Source: Rudaeicoccus suwonensis
GTDB taxonomy: Bacteria > Actinomycetota > Actinomycetes > Actinomycetales > Dermatophilaceae
NCBI RefSeq assembly: GCF_007829035.1
Contig: NZ_VIVQ01000002.1
Span: forward strand, 434,001 to 498,000
Direction: 5' to 3'
Length of the DNA: 64,000 bases
Shown piece by piece: positions 47,498 through 56,998 of this stretch. Position numbers and translations under genes: made by a program. How positions within the stretch are numbered: position 1 is the first letter of the stretch; the number at the start of each line of letters is the position of its first letter. Below the pieces are notes generated by a model, which worked only from the letters and a program-made list of their open reading frames with translations, was not told the DNA's origin and searched no databases.

Positions 47498-48322
47498 TCA
47501 GGGGTGATCGGCACCCGACACGTACGCGGCCTTGAGGCTGCGCGCCGCGTGCACGTGCCGGGGCCGGTGCGCGAGGACGATCGGAAGGGGTGGGATGCCG
47601 TCCACGTCGAGATCGTGGCCTTGCACGGTCGCTCGAGGCAGGACGGTTGCCCCCAGGCCTGCCCGCACGGCACCGATGATCGCGTCGACGGAGTTCAACT
47701 CGGTGAAAGTGGCTGACCAGCCGCGTTGTTCGGCGATGCTGCGCAATCTGTCGGCGCAGACGCAGCCGTCACCGAATCCGAAAAGTTGGGTCACCGGCCG
47801 ACGGATGCGCGCTCGGGCGAGGACGAGTGGCAGGCGGTCCAGGCGCAGCAACTGCAGGTCGGTGAGATCGCCGTTGTCGGCGACGATCGCGACGTCGAGC
47901 TCGTCGGACCGCAGCGCCGAGATGAGTTCGGCGGACGTGCCTGTGCTGAGTCGTATGCCGGTGGCCGGCATGGCGCTTCCGAGGTGGGCGAGCAACGGGG
48001 CCAGCGACGTGGCAGCGACGATTTCGATCGCGCCGAGGCGCAACGACTCCGGCTCGGCGGCTTCGGTCGTCGCGGCCACTGCTTGCTCGGCGAGGTCGTT
48101 GATCTGAGCCGCGAAGGGCAGCAGTCGTGCTCCGGCATCGGTGAGTTGCACACCGCGGGAAAGGCGCTCGAAAAGCGTTACGCCCAAGGATTTTTCGAGG
48201 CCCGCCAGGCGTGTGGACAACGCCGATTGGGTCATGCCGAGCCGGCCGGCGGCTCCGGAGATCGAACCGGTCTGCGCGACGATGCGAAACGCGGTCAAGC
48301 CTTTGAGATCCATGTCATCCAT
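47498..48322 (-). CDS. LysR family transcriptional regulator
   Basis: 274 residues from ATG 48322. LKGLTAFRIVAQTGSISGAA and GMTQSALSTRLAGLEKSLGV form the helix-turn-helix; the effector domain starts LRLGAIEIVAATSLAPLL. It is divergent from an epoxide-hydrolase-like gene 71 bp away and probably controls it. Confidence 0.9.
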   Translation of the reverse strand: MDDMDLKGLTAFRIVAQTGSISGAAGRLGMTQSALSTRLAGLEKSLGVTLFERLSRGVQLTDAGARLLPFAAQINDLAEQAVAATTEAAEPESLRLGAIEIVAATSLAPLLAHLGSAMPATGIRLSTGTSAELISALRSDELDVAIVADNGDLTDLQLLRLDRLPLVLARARIRRPVTQLFGFGDGCVCADRLRSIAEQRGWSATFTELNSVDAIIGAVRAGLGATVLPRATVQGHDLDVDGIPPLPIVLAHRPRHVHAARSLKAAYVSGADHP

Positions 48323-48380
48323 CGTATTGATAGATGCCTGCCCATCGATGAATCCGATATCGATCGACGGGCGGTCTCCG

Positions 48381-48393
48381 TAGGCTGGTCCGG
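48381..48393 (+). promoter_or_regulatory. -10 element, probable leaderless start of the hydrolase
   Basis: TAGGCT (48381-48386), seven bases, then GTG 48394; no ribosome binding site. Same spacing as at recF. Confidence 0.4.
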
Positions 48394-49317
48394 GTGATCG
48401 ACGATGTGCGTGGACGCCACGACACCGGTTCTGTGACGGGATCCGTCCTGCGGATCGTGTTCGAGGAGTACGGCGATCGCGGGTCACCGACCGTGGTCCT
48501 GTTGCATGGCTGGCCCGATGACGTGCACACCTGGGACGCAGTCGTGCCCGCACTCGTCGAGGCTGGAATGCATGTGGTGGTGCCCTACCTGCGGGGTTTC
48601 GGGCCGACCCGATTCCTGCACGACGACACGATGCGGTCCGGTCAGCTGACGGCGCTCGCTGCCGACGTCCGCGACCTGATGGACGGCCTCGGCATCGACG
48701 AGTTCATGGTGGTGGGGCACGACTGGGGCGCGCGGGCGGCATACATCTCGGCTGCCGTGTGGCCGGAGCGGGTGCGCGCATGCGTGGCGTTGTCGGTCGG
48801 GTGGGGTACGAATTCTCCGGATCAGAAGCTGAGTCTGGAGCAAGCCCAGAACTATTGGTATCACTGGCTTTTCGGACTTCCCCGCGGAGCCGATCTGGTG
48901 CGTGAACACCGCGAGGAGTTGACCGGGTACATCTGGCGGATCTGGAATCCTGAGGCCGACGACACAGTGCTGCACGCAGACTTCGAGGTCACCAAGGCTT
49001 CGTTCGACAATCCGGACTGGGCCGACGTGACGCTGCATTCGTATCGATCGCGCTGGGGTTTGGCGCCTTTTGATCCCGCGTATGCGGAGCTGGAGGATGC
49101 CGTCCAGCGGGCGAGCGCGATCGCGGTGCCGACGTTGGTGCTGCACGGCGCGGACGACCCCTGCAACGCGCCGACCACCTCAGCCGGCCGGGACGACCTG
49201 TTCTCCGGTGGGTACCGCCGCGTCATACTGCCCGGTGCCGGGCACTTTCCGCAGCGGACTGCACCCGAGGCCGTATGCCGCGAGCTCGTGCCTTTTCTCA
49301 CCGGATCCCGGGGTTGA
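48394..49317 (+). CDS. Alpha/beta hydrolase, epoxide hydrolase-like
   Basis: 307 residues. VVLLHGWPDDVHTWDAVVP (HGWP oxyanion), FMVVGHDWGARAAYISA with Asp as nucleophile in GHDWGA, PTLVLHGADDPCNAP and LPGAGHFPQRTAPEAV with the catalytic His fit the epoxide hydrolase/haloalkane dehalogenase branch. The substrate is unknown. GTG 48394 gives an N-terminus of about 30 residues before the first beta strand. Confidence 0.87.
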   Translation: MIDDVRGRHDTGSVTGSVLRIVFEEYGDRGSPTVVLLHGWPDDVHTWDAVVPALVEAGMHVVVPYLRGFGPTRFLHDDTMRSGQLTALAADVRDLMDGLGIDEFMVVGHDWGARAAYISAAVWPERVRACVALSVGWGTNSPDQKLSLEQAQNYWYHWLFGLPRGADLVREHREELTGYIWRIWNPEADDTVLHADFEVTKASFDNPDWADVTLHSYRSRWGLAPFDPAYAELEDAVQRASAIAVPTLVLHGADDPCNAPTTSAGRDDLFSGGYRRVILPGAGHFPQRTAPEAVCRELVPFLTGSRG

Positions 49318-49323
49318 TCGTGG

Positions 49324-49833
49324 TCAGCTGCCGGACTTGCCGGTGATCTTGACGTTTTTGTAGCCCATGACCAGGACCAGCACGCCCAGGCCGGCGAGTC
49401 CGGCGACGACGGTCAGTCCGATCAATGCCGCGCTGGGTGTTCCGGAGCGCCTGCCCAGGTCGTCGAGGCAGAAGATGCAGCCGGCGATGACGATGCAGAA
49501 GGCGATCGCGAATGCCAGACGGACCGGCGGATCGAGCATGACCGGGTCGCTCAGTTCGGCGCCGCCGCTGATGGCTGCGGCCGACACCGCGCTGCTGATC
49601 GCCTTCGCCGTGGCCTCCGGCGTGCTTTCGCTTCGCAGAGCCGTCCCGACGACGGATTTCGCTTGCGCGACGGTGAGTGGACTGTTCAAGGCGACGTGAT
49701 CGACGAGTTTGGTTTCGTCCGAGTCGTTTTCGGTCATCACCCGTTGCAGGGCATCGGGCGACAGTGCGCTGGAGGAAGCGGGCGGAACGGTCAGCCGCTT
49801 GAACCGGTCGACGGGATCTTCGGCGAATTTCAC
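49324..49833 (-). CDS. Hypothetical protein with two C-terminal membrane helices
   Basis: 169 residues from GTG 49833 (AAGGAG 7 nt upstream). The N-terminal 90 residues are hydrophilic; two membrane helices lie at RLAFAIAFCIVIAGCIFCL and ALIGLTVVAGLAGLGVLVLV, separated by a short charged loop, and a Lys-rich tail follows. Not recognised. Convergent with the hydrolase, 6 bp apart. Confidence 0.65.
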   Translation of the reverse strand: MKFAEDPVDRFKRLTVPPASSSALSPDALQRVMTENDSDETKLVDHVALNSPLTVAQAKSVVGTALRSESTPEATAKAISSAVSAAAISGGAELSDPVMLDPPVRLAFAIAFCIVIAGCIFCLDDLGRRSGTPSAALIGLTVVAGLAGLGVLVLVMGYKNVKITGKSGS

Positions 49834-49958
49834 GGACGTGCTCCTTCGCGATGGGCCGGTTGGCCCGGGATGACGACGATCGCGTCGAGCAACGTCATAC
49901 TCGCGGATCGCTGCAACGCGCAAGGTGTTGCGGGGAGGTCCGGTCGCGTCGCCAGACA

Positions 49959-50014
49959 TGACCTGGCAGTAGATGTCGTTATACGCGTCGGATAACGGCG
50001 GTTGATGACAGGTC
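49959..50014 (+). repeat. Palindromic repeat family, copy 1
   Basis: Begins TGACCTGGCAG and ends TGACAGGTCA, with an inner pair CGTTAT/ATAACG. Outer arms GACCTG and CAGGTC are exact complements. Lies between the 49833 gene and the 50073 gene. Confidence 0.85.
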
Positions 50015-50072
50015 AGCGGGGCGAGCGCCGCGTATCCGGCTGTCCACTGACGCGCGGCGCCATACTGGCGCG

Positions 50073-51461
50073 ATGGGGGATCCATGGGGGCGTGACCAAC
50101 CGGCGGCTGACGTCGAGATCGGCGAGTTGCCCGAGCGACTCGTGCGGTTGGCGCAGGTGCAGGCGACGGGAGTGCCGCTGACGCGTGTCGACCCGTATGC
50201 CCAAGGATTCCCCCAGCCCGAGGAACTCCCCGAGGTGCGGGCGCTGATGCGCGACGGCTGGCGACCACTCAGCAGTGCGCCGCTGTACTGCCTGCTGCCC
50301 GCCGCGTGGCCACCGGAGCATCGCACCTGGGTGCCCGATCGGCTGCCGACGGTGTGGATATCGGGCACCACCGGCGAGTACGAGGGCCGGATCTTCGTGG
50401 CGCCGGACGATCGGCTGGGCGACGACGGGCCCGAGGAGTCGGCGAAAGCCGCGGCCCACGATGCGGGTCTGCCGGGTCCGCCCCGCGGCCGGATCTGGTT
50501 GGTCCGCTCGCCGTGGCCACGGATACCTGTCGAGGTCATTTACTCGATCGTCTGGTGCGTCGTCGATCAGGCGAATCCGGAGGATCAGATCGGCGAGTTC
50601 TACCGTGCTGCTACGGAGGTGCTGAGGTGGAACGAGGAGCGCGCGTTGCGCGAGTGCCCACCCGACATACGTGCGCTGCTGGATGCTTGGACGGCGAGCG
50701 GCCGCACCGGTGAGGACACAAGTACAGTCGTCGAATTGCTCTTGACACCAACCACTCTCAGTGATGCGCAGAATCGCACGGGGCTTGACGAGGCGACTCT
50801 GCTCGCCTGGCTCACTGCACTGCACGGCATGTATGACGATGCGACACTCGAGGCGATCCGTCGTTGGAACGACCTCGGCCTGCCGGGAAATCCACCGCCT
50901 GAGCCGCGGCGATTCATGCGGCGGAATTTCGACGAACTCAAGGCCTTCGTCGACGGGGGGTTCGACCTGTATGCCGCGGACCGTCTCGAATACGCCGGTG
51001 TCGAGAAGGCGCTGCTGTGGCGCGAGGCGGGCTTCGACGAGGCCGACACCTACGAGCTGTTGCGGTCGGATCCCGATCTCACTCCGGAGGAGGCCCGGGC
51101 GTTCGACACTCTCGAAGTTGATGCGGATCTCGATGCTGGTCGGCGCCGGAGGCGTCGCAGCGAGTGGATTTACTACGGCTTCTCGGCGGCTGAGGCTGGG
51201 GCGTGGGCGGGCGCGGCTCTGTCGCCATACCAGGCTCGGCTCTGGCGCGCCCACGGTTGGCAACCCGGCGATGTGCCTCGCGGGCGACGGTTCCCGCCGC
51301 AGTTCGTTGAGGAGGGAGGATATGTGGCGGGATTCGTGGATCCCAGAACTGGCGAACGGATGAACTCGAGCTGGGACGAGATCGCCGACCCGCCGGGCAC
51401 TCGTGGCCGTAACGCCCGTCGCCGGCGAGGTGACCCGGACCCGTGGATCAACTCCGATTGA
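50073..51461 (+). CDS. Hypothetical protein with short helical repeats
   Basis: 462 residues, not recognised. The N-terminal 150 residues are Trp/Pro-rich (RDGWRPLSSAPLYCLLPAAW). From about residue 220 short helical units recur around a Gly-Phe/hydrophobic...Ala...Trp theme: ALLWREAGFDEADTYELL, then YYGFSAAEAGAWAGAALSPY and QARLWRAHGWQPGDV. Such motifs (G-F/L-S-x-x-E-A-x-x-W) occur in uncharacterised actinobacterial proteins. CATACT six bases before the ATG suggests a leaderless transcript. A damaged copy of its C-terminal tail lies at 54352. Confidence 0.7.
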   Translation: MGDPWGRDQPAADVEIGELPERLVRLAQVQATGVPLTRVDPYAQGFPQPEELPEVRALMRDGWRPLSSAPLYCLLPAAWPPEHRTWVPDRLPTVWISGTTGEYEGRIFVAPDDRLGDDGPEESAKAAAHDAGLPGPPRGRIWLVRSPWPRIPVEVIYSIVWCVVDQANPEDQIGEFYRAATEVLRWNEERALRECPPDIRALLDAWTASGRTGEDTSTVVELLLTPTTLSDAQNRTGLDEATLLAWLTALHGMYDDATLEAIRRWNDLGLPGNPPPEPRRFMRRNFDELKAFVDGGFDLYAADRLEYAGVEKALLWREAGFDEADTYELLRSDPDLTPEEARAFDTLEVDADLDAGRRRRRRSEWIYYGFSAAEAGAWAGAALSPYQARLWRAHGWQPGDVPRGRRFPPQFVEEGGYVAGFVDPRTGERMNSSWDEIADPPGTRGRNARRRRGDPDPWINSD

Positions 51462-51522
51462 TGTGGATCAGCGAAAGTCGTGGTCCGGGCGGATGGACGA
51501 GGGCGGCCGCAGCGTATCGCGG

Positions 51523-51577
51523 TGACCTGGCAGATGTGGTCGCTATGGGTCCGATAACGGCGGTTGGTGACAGGTAA
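51523..51577 (+). repeat. Palindromic repeat family, copy 2
   Basis: Begins TGACCTGGCAG and ends TGACAGGTAA; the inner arm CGCTAT/ATAACG has one mismatch. Lies 61 bp after the 50073-51461 gene and next to a transposase remnant. Confidence 0.85.
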
Positions 51578-51589
51578 GCGGCGGAGGGC

Positions 51590-51735
51590 GCTGGCGCAGC
51601 AACCCGCCAGGTCGGAGCGCTGCGCGGTTTCCCGGGACCTGCCGCATTCGATCGGGTGGAGTCCACCACCCACACGTCGTCATCGACGACCTGGTGCGTG
51701 AGCCAAGTTCGGTGATCAGCCACGCCATCGTGCTC
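51590..51735 (-). pseudogene. Transposase remnant (DDE type)
   Basis: Minus strand reads TWLTHQVVDDDVWVVDST, then after loss of one base (about 51656) PIECGRSRETAQRSDLAGCC. The two halves join into VVDSTPIECGRSRETAQRSD, a stretch I recognise from IS transposases (IS982-like, from memory), where the Asp of VVDST is catalytic. Only about 45 residues remain and neither end of an IS is visible. Confidence 0.65.
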
Positions 51736-51810
51736 GCGAGTTTCCGGATCAGCGCCGACTCTGGACACCCTCATCCTCAGATCACAGCCGCCACACCGGC
51801 AACACCCTTT

Positions 51811-51866
51811 TGAATCATCCCCAGGGTCGTCATCAGCGTCGTATTACGACAACTGGTGCCAGGTCG
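51811..51866 (+). repeat. Palindromic repeat family, degenerate copy 6
   Basis: The right half (GTCGTCAT at 51826, then TTACGACAACTGGTGCCAGG) matches copy 4 closely; the left arm is decayed. Confidence 0.55.
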
Positions 51867-51895
51867 ACGACGGTCGCTGCCGCTGCTGGGCCTGT

Positions 51896-53341
51896 TCATC
51901 CACTGGTCCGGCCCGAAACGCTGCCCGCGGAGGGGCCGGATGGGACCAGGACAGCCGCTGCGACGCCAACAGCCATGAACACGGCGAGGGCGACGAAGGA
52001 AACGACAAAGCCGTGGAGCGTCGGCATGCCGTTGGTGACGCTGCTTGAGATGAGGGTGGCAACCACCTGGGTTCCCGCGGCACCGCCTACGAAGCGGATC
52101 ACGCTGTTCATCCCGCTCACCTCGCCGACGTTTCGGCCGGGAACGGAGTGGACGACGACGGTGAACAGGGTCGCCAAGACGACGCCGAATCCGGCTCCGG
52201 CCAAGGTGAGGCTGATCATCATGTCGTAAGGGTGGCTGTTCCACAGCGCCATGAACCCGAATCCCACACCGGCCAAAGCCGAGCCACCGACGAGAGCGTG
52301 GCGCGGACTGAACGCCTTGGCGGCATGCCGCGCCAGCGAGCTCCCGATGCCCATGGCGACCACCAGTGGCAGCAGGTACAAGCCGATCTCCATCAGGGAG
52401 GCGCCATAGGAAAATCCGGTTGATGCCGGCAATTGGGCGAAGACCGGGTAGGCGGCGAAAGCGCCGTACATGCCGGCGCCTGCCATCAGGGCGAAGACGT
52501 TGGTGGTCCAGACGGCACGCTGCCGCGTGAGGCTCATGTTGATGACAGGGTTCTTGCTCTGCAGCTCCGCGATCACCCAGATGACGCCCACGACCGATCC
52601 ACCGACGAGGAGTCCCAGTGTCTTGGCGGATGACCACCCCCATTGGTTACCTTCGCTGATTCCGAACACGACCGCTGTAATTGCAATCATCATCAAGGCG
52701 GCATTGGCCCAGTTGATCGTGCCCCCGGTCCTCACCTGAGACTCTCTGACGTAGAGCCACGTGCCGAGCAGGGCAAACAGGGTGAGGATCAGTGGGATCC
52801 AGAACAGCCAGTGCCAGCTGGCGTGCGGGATGAGCAGCCCCGGGAGGAGGACTCCAGCGCTGCCGACGCTGATGGTGCCCGTCAAGGCGGCAATGCCGCC
52901 CGGAACCCGCTCCTGGGGTAGCTCGTCGCGGACGATTCCGAACGCAAGCGGAAACAGTCCGCCCGCTGCTCCCTGCAGCGCTCGGCCGACGATCTCGAGC
53001 GCCAGCGAGCTGGAGACGGCCGAGATCAGAATTCCGACGGCCAGGATGGCCAGCGTGATCAGCAGGATGCGGCGTTTGCCGTACATGTCGCCGAGTCGGC
53101 CGAGAAGGGCCGTCGAGCCGGCACCGGAAAGAAAGAAGGCCGTCAGCAGCCAGGTCACGCCGGACTCGGTGGTGTGCAGCGTGGATTCGAAGAACGGCAG
53201 TGCGGGGACGAGAACCGACGCCAGTACTCCGTAGGCAAGGGCTCCCAGAAGCAGCGATCCTAGAATGAGTCTGGAATGGGCGGGCGGGGTGTTCGACGGC
53301 GGCCCCTGCAGGGTTTCGCCGGCTTTCATCGTTGAGGTCAT
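51896..53341 (-). CDS. MFS drug-efflux transporter
   Basis: 481 residues, about 14 membrane helices. ESGVTWLLTAFFLSGAGSTA, LLGRLGDMYGKRRILLITLA (motif A, G-x-L-x-D-x-x-G-K-R-R), and GTISVGSAGVLLPGLL (motif C region) mark an antiporter of the DHA2 group. It starts 51 bp after an AraC-type regulator on the same strand, so the two are probably one transcript. Confidence 0.9.
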   Translation of the reverse strand: MTSTMKAGETLQGPPSNTPPAHSRLILGSLLLGALAYGVLASVLVPALPFFESTLHTTESGVTWLLTAFFLSGAGSTALLGRLGDMYGKRRILLITLAILAVGILISAVSSSLALEIVGRALQGAAGGLFPLAFGIVRDELPQERVPGGIAALTGTISVGSAGVLLPGLLIPHASWHWLFWIPLILTLFALLGTWLYVRESQVRTGGTINWANAALMMIAITAVVFGISEGNQWGWSSAKTLGLLVGGSVVGVIWVIAELQSKNPVINMSLTRQRAVWTTNVFALMAGAGMYGAFAAYPVFAQLPASTGFSYGASLMEIGLYLLPLVVAMGIGSSLARHAAKAFSPRHALVGGSALAGVGFGFMALWNSHPYDMMISLTLAGAGFGVVLATLFTVVVHSVPGRNVGEVSGMNSVIRFVGGAAGTQVVATLISSSVTNGMPTLHGFVVSFVALAVFMAVGVAAAVLVPSGPSAGSVSGRTSG

Positions 53342-53392
53342 AGATCGAGCATGATTCTCGATGTAATGGCGCGCTACTGGTTGCGCGTCGGA

Positions 53393-54205
53393 TTATGCCA
53401 ATGCGCCGCCAGGGCTCCGAACGTCTGACGGATCGGCCGTCTCCGGGTCGGCGATCGCCTGCTGATAGCGGCCCGGTGTCTGTCCGACGAGCGTGGTGAA
53501 GGCGCTGATGAAGCTGGTGGGATTTGCCCATCCGAGACGAACCGAGATCTCGGTTACCGATTTGCCGTCGCTGAGATCGATCAAAGCGCGCTGGATGCGT
53601 AGCAGGGTGCGCCATTGATAGAAGCTCATTCTGAGCTCGTTGCTGAACAGCCTGCTGAGGGTCCGGGCGCTGACGCCCGTGGCGTGGCCGAGCTCTGCAA
53701 GCGTCGCCGGATTTCCAGGTTCTTCATGCAAGAGGTCCGTGACTGCCTTCAGTCGGTCGTCGCTCGGCTCCGGCAGACGCAGAGGCTCCTCGGCGGCAGC
53801 GGCCAGTTCTTCCGCCATAACGGCCCAGAGCAGGGTCACCCTCGCCGCTCGGGCTTGCGTCCCTTCGGTTTTCAGCAGCGCGAGGTACGCCTCGCGCAGC
53901 AATGGGGTCACAGCAAAGACTGATGGCTGTTCCGGCAGCTGCGGGTACAGGCTCGACGGGACCTGCAGCAGGCCGACGTTCGTCTCGCCGTAAGCTCGTC
54001 GGCTGTGCTCGAAGTGCGGCGGCACCCAGGTGACTCGGCTCGCTGGTGCCATCCACGTGCCGGCCTTCGTGAAGGTGACAAGCGCCCCCGACGCAGCGTA
54101 GGCCAAGTGTCCGAAGTCATGAGCGTGGGCAGCGACAACGTCGCCATGGCTCAGCGGACCACAGGTCGAGGCGACAAACGTTGCCTCCGTATCGCAGGCT
54201 GCCAT
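53393..54205 (-). CDS. AraC family transcriptional regulator
   Basis: 270 residues from ATG 54205. An N-terminal cupin-like sensor (AHAHDFGHLAYAASGALV, WVPPHFEHSRRAYG) precedes the two helix-turn-helix units of AraC: PATLAELGHATGVSARTLSR and SVTEISVRLGWANPTSFISA, with FTTLVGQTPGRYQQ at the end. Longer readings upstream run into a palindromic repeat and are rejected. Probably activates the downstream efflux gene. Confidence 0.9.
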   Translation of the reverse strand: MAACDTEATFVASTCGPLSHGDVVAAHAHDFGHLAYAASGALVTFTKAGTWMAPASRVTWVPPHFEHSRRAYGETNVGLLQVPSSLYPQLPEQPSVFAVTPLLREAYLALLKTEGTQARAARVTLLWAVMAEELAAAAEEPLRLPEPSDDRLKAVTDLLHEEPGNPATLAELGHATGVSARTLSRLFSNELRMSFYQWRTLLRIQRALIDLSDGKSVTEISVRLGWANPTSFISAFTTLVGQTPGRYQQAIADPETADPSDVRSPGGALA

Positions 54206-54267
54206 ATCGCCGACGATAGTGGACGAGTCTCGGAGGTTCGCCTCGTCGAGCCCGCGCTCAGCGACGC

Positions 54268-54323
54268 TGAGCTGGCAGTAGTTGTCGCTATCGACGGTAG
54301 GTAACGACACTTGGTGACAGCTC
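54268..54323 (+). repeat. Palindromic repeat family, copy 3
   Basis: Begins TGAGCTGGCAG and ends TGACAGCTC. Relative to copy 1 both arms changed together (GACCTG to GAGCTG, CAGGTC to CAGCTC), so pairing is kept. Confidence 0.85.
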
Positions 54324-54351
54324 GGCGGCGGAGAGTCGAGGCCGGCGCGTC

Positions 54352-54411
54352 GGTGAACGCACCAACTCCGCGTGGGACGAGATCCTTGACCCGCCGGGCA
54401 CGTGCGGCCGT
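54352..54411 (+). pseudogene. Remnant of a paralogous C-terminal tail
   Basis: Reads GERTNSAWDEILDPPGTCGR. The C-terminus of the 50073-51461 gene has GERMNSSWDEIADPPGTRGR: 16 of 20 identical. No gene body precedes it. It lies between repeat copies 3 and 4. Confidence 0.7.
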
Positions 54412-54523
54412 CACCCGCACGGCCGTCAGGAGCGCGGCTGTCACACGGCTGCCGTCACCCGCGCCGCCGGCGAGCGGAGACGGTGGCGGTCGATCGCGAT
54501 GCCCGATCTGGGCGCACGCGAAT

Positions 54524-54580
54524 CGACCTGGCAGCCGGTGTCGTCATCCCGCGCGGATAACGACAACGTCTGCCAGGTCA
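54524..54580 (+). repeat. Palindromic repeat family, copy 4
   Basis: Outer arms GACCTGGCAG (54525-54534) and CTGCCAGGTC (54570-54579) are exact 10-bp complements; inner CGTCAT/ATAACG is imperfect. The remaining parts of the 54206-54619 gap hold only copy 3, the tail remnant and GC-rich sequence with no gene. Confidence 0.85.
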
Positions 54581-54619
54581 ACCGGAGGTGGGGCCGAGTC
54601 ACGCCGGCACGCGGCTCAC

Positions 54620-56797
54620 TCAGGAGACCGGGGTCAGTTCGACGCCGCTCCTTCGCTGCGTGCTCGGCCGGGTGAGGCTGGTGCCTTCGACGTCGAGGTC
54701 GGGCAGGATGCGGTCCAGCCACCGCGGCATCCACCAGGCGTGCCGACCGAGCAGCGCGAGCACCGCCGGGACGAAGACCATCCGCACGACGAAGACGTCG
54801 AGGATCACGCCGAGCGCGAGCGCGAAGGCAATGACCTGAGTGGTCGGGTCACTGCCGAACGAGCCGCCGCCAAAGACGCTGATCATGATCGCCCCGGCCG
54901 CGATGACGACGCCGGCCGCCGCCGCGAATCCCCGCGTCAGGGCCTGACGCGGCGCGACTCCGTGCGCCACGTGCTCGCGCATTCCCGAGACGAGGAACAT
55001 CTCGTAGTCCATGGAGAGACCGAAGAGCACACCCGTGACGATCACCGGCAGGAAGCACAGCAGCGGTGACGGGGTCAGGTGCAGCAGACCGGCGCCCCAG
55101 CCCCACTGAGCCATCGCGGTGACCCCGCCGAGCGTCGCGAGCAGACTGAGCACGAATCCCGCGGTTGCCTTCAGCGGCACCAGGATCGAGCGGAAGACCA
55201 CCATCAGCAACAGGAACGCCAATCCGACGATCAGCCCCAGGTACATCGGGAAAGCAGCCATCACCTTCGCGGAGATGTCGATGTCGACGGCCGTGTTGCC
55301 GGTGGTCTCCACCTGCGGCGCGCCAGGCAGATCGGCTGTCGTCGTGGAGGATCGGAGCGTTGTGACCAGGTTGATGGTCGCCTGGTCGCTCGGCCCGGAT
55401 GACGGCAGCACGGTGGCGAGCACGGTGTCGCCCTTGACACCGGTCACGAAGACCTCGGCCACGTCGGCGATGCCCTTGAGCCGGTGAGTGAGGGCGGTCG
55501 CATCGGCGCTGGTGGCCGCCGACGGATACGTGGCGAGCACCTCCAGCGGACCGTTGATGCCCTCGCCGAATCCCTCTGCGCGCAGGTCATAGGCCTGCCG
55601 GGCGGCGGTTGACGCGGCATACTGCCCGTCGTTGGTGAGTGAGGTCCGCATCGACAGCGCCGGTATGGCGATCGCGCCGAGGACGACCACCGCCGTGACG
55701 AGCGCGGCCATCGGTCGGCGGGTCATGAGCGAGACCCAGCGGGCGGCGATCCGACCCGGCGCGGCCTTCGTGGGTCGGGTGGGGTCGGCCATCCGGCGAC
55801 GAGCGCGGCGGCTGAGCACACGAGGGCCGATCAGGCGCAAGAGCGCCGGTGTCAGCGTCAGCGACATGAGCATGGCAACCAGGACGGCGAAGGCACCGGC
55901 CAGTCCCATCTGGGTGAGGAACTGGATGCGGATCACGGCGAGTCCGGCCAGCGCGATGATCACGGTGGCGGCCGCGAAGACCACGGCGGATCCGGCGGTG
56001 CCCGTTGCGAGGGCGATGGAGTCGCGGACGTCCATGCCGTCCTTCACCTGTCGCCGATGCCGGTTGACGATGAACAGCGAGTAGTCGATGCCCGTGGCCA
56101 GACCCAGCAGTGTCGCCAGGACCGTCGCGATCGAGTTGAGTGATACCAAAGACGTTGCCAGATGGACAGATTCGAGGCTGACGCCGAGCCCGATCACGGA
56201 GGTGAGCAGCGGAAGGCCTGCGGCATACAGCGCTCCGAAGGTGATGAGGAGCACCACGAATCCCACCAGCAGCGAGATGCCCTCGGTGTTGCCGCCATCC
56301 GGCACGGGCACGAGTTCGGAGCTGGCCACGATCCGCAGGTGCGGGTCGGAGGTCTGTGCGGATGTGATTGCCGAGGTGACCTGGGTCGACACGTTCGCCT
56401 GGTTGGTCAGGCCGACGCTGATGAAGCCGATGCGTCCGTCCGGTGAGATGGTCCTGGGCGAAGTGGTGAACGGGTCGGCCGCGCTGGTCACACCGTGGAA
56501 CGACGCGACGGTGTGCGTCAGGTGTCCGATCGTCGCGGCGTCCTGTGCGGTGAGGTGCTGACCCTCGGGTGCGGCGAAGACGATCTCCCCGGTGGTGCTG
56601 CTGCCACCGAACTCGGCGTTGACCTTGTTCAGCGTCGAGATCGACGACAGTCCGCTCACCGAATAGGTGTCGGTCATCGGCTTGCCCAGTGCGCCTGCGG
56701 CCACCACCACTCCGGCGAGCACCAGCACCCACGTGGCGATCACCCGCCACGGATGCCGGCTGCTGCCTCGGCCGATCCTGCTCAACCACGCTGCCAT
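54620..56797 (-). CDS. MMPL family (RND-type) transporter
   Basis: 725 residues, 12 membrane helices in two halves, each with a large external loop after its first helix (about residues 40-165 and 375-505). The proton-relay motifs [20 protein letters not shown] in helix 4 and [19 protein letters not shown] in helix 10 identify an MMPL exporter as in mycobacteria and Streptomyces. Cargo is probably a lipid or hydrophobic compound. No regulator is directly upstream; a palindromic repeat lies 201 bp upstream. Confidence 0.93.
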   Translation of the reverse strand: MAAWLSRIGRGSSRHPWRVIATWVLVLAGVVVAAGALGKPMTDTYSVSGLSSISTLNKVNAEFGGSSTTGEIVFAAPEGQHLTAQDAATIGHLTHTVASFHGVTSAADPFTTSPRTISPDGRIGFISVGLTNQANVSTQVTSAITSAQTSDPHLRIVASSELVPVPDGGNTEGISLLVGFVVLLITFGALYAAGLPLLTSVIGLGVSLESVHLATSLVSLNSIATVLATLLGLATGIDYSLFIVNRHRRQVKDGMDVRDSIALATGTAGSAVVFAAATVIIALAGLAVIRIQFLTQMGLAGAFAVLVAMLMSLTLTPALLRLIGPRVLSRRARRRMADPTRPTKAAPGRIAARWVSLMTRRPMAALVTAVVVLGAIAIPALSMRTSLTNDGQYAASTAARQAYDLRAEGFGEGINGPLEVLATYPSAATSADATALTHRLKGIADVAEVFVTGVKGDTVLATVLPSSGPSDQATINLVTTLRSSTTTADLPGAPQVETTGNTAVDIDISAKVMAAFPMYLGLIVGLAFLLLMVVFRSILVPLKATAGFVLSLLATLGGVTAMAQWGWGAGLLHLTPSPLLCFLPVIVTGVLFGLSMDYEMFLVSGMREHVAHGVAPRQALTRGFAAAAGVVIAAGAIMISVFGGGSFGSDPTTQVIAFALALGVILDVFVVRMVFVPAVLALLGRHAWWMPRWLDRILPDLDVEGTSLTRPSTQRRSGVELTPVS

Positions 56798-56998
56798 GAC
56801 CGATTCCCTTCGTCGATGTCGGAGCCTTTGTCAGCACCGGATTTCATCGTTTCGGGGGACGGCTGCCGCGACGACCGACCGTGGGTGGAGCGCGGGTGGA
56901 GCTGTGCGCAGCGTCATCCACCCGGCGGATCGACCCACCGGTGGAGATCGCGGAAGGTGGTCCATCGCGTGCGGCGTCGGTGAGTCGCCACTTCGCGT

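Noticed and set aside
47293-47535. A small gene in the gap between chrA and LysR
   Set aside because: No ribosome binding site, no family resemblance, and it overlaps the end of the LysR gene.
53393-54310. A longer AraC protein starting at 54310
   Set aside because: The added N-terminus (about 35 residues) is translated from palindromic repeat copy 3 and has no family similarity.
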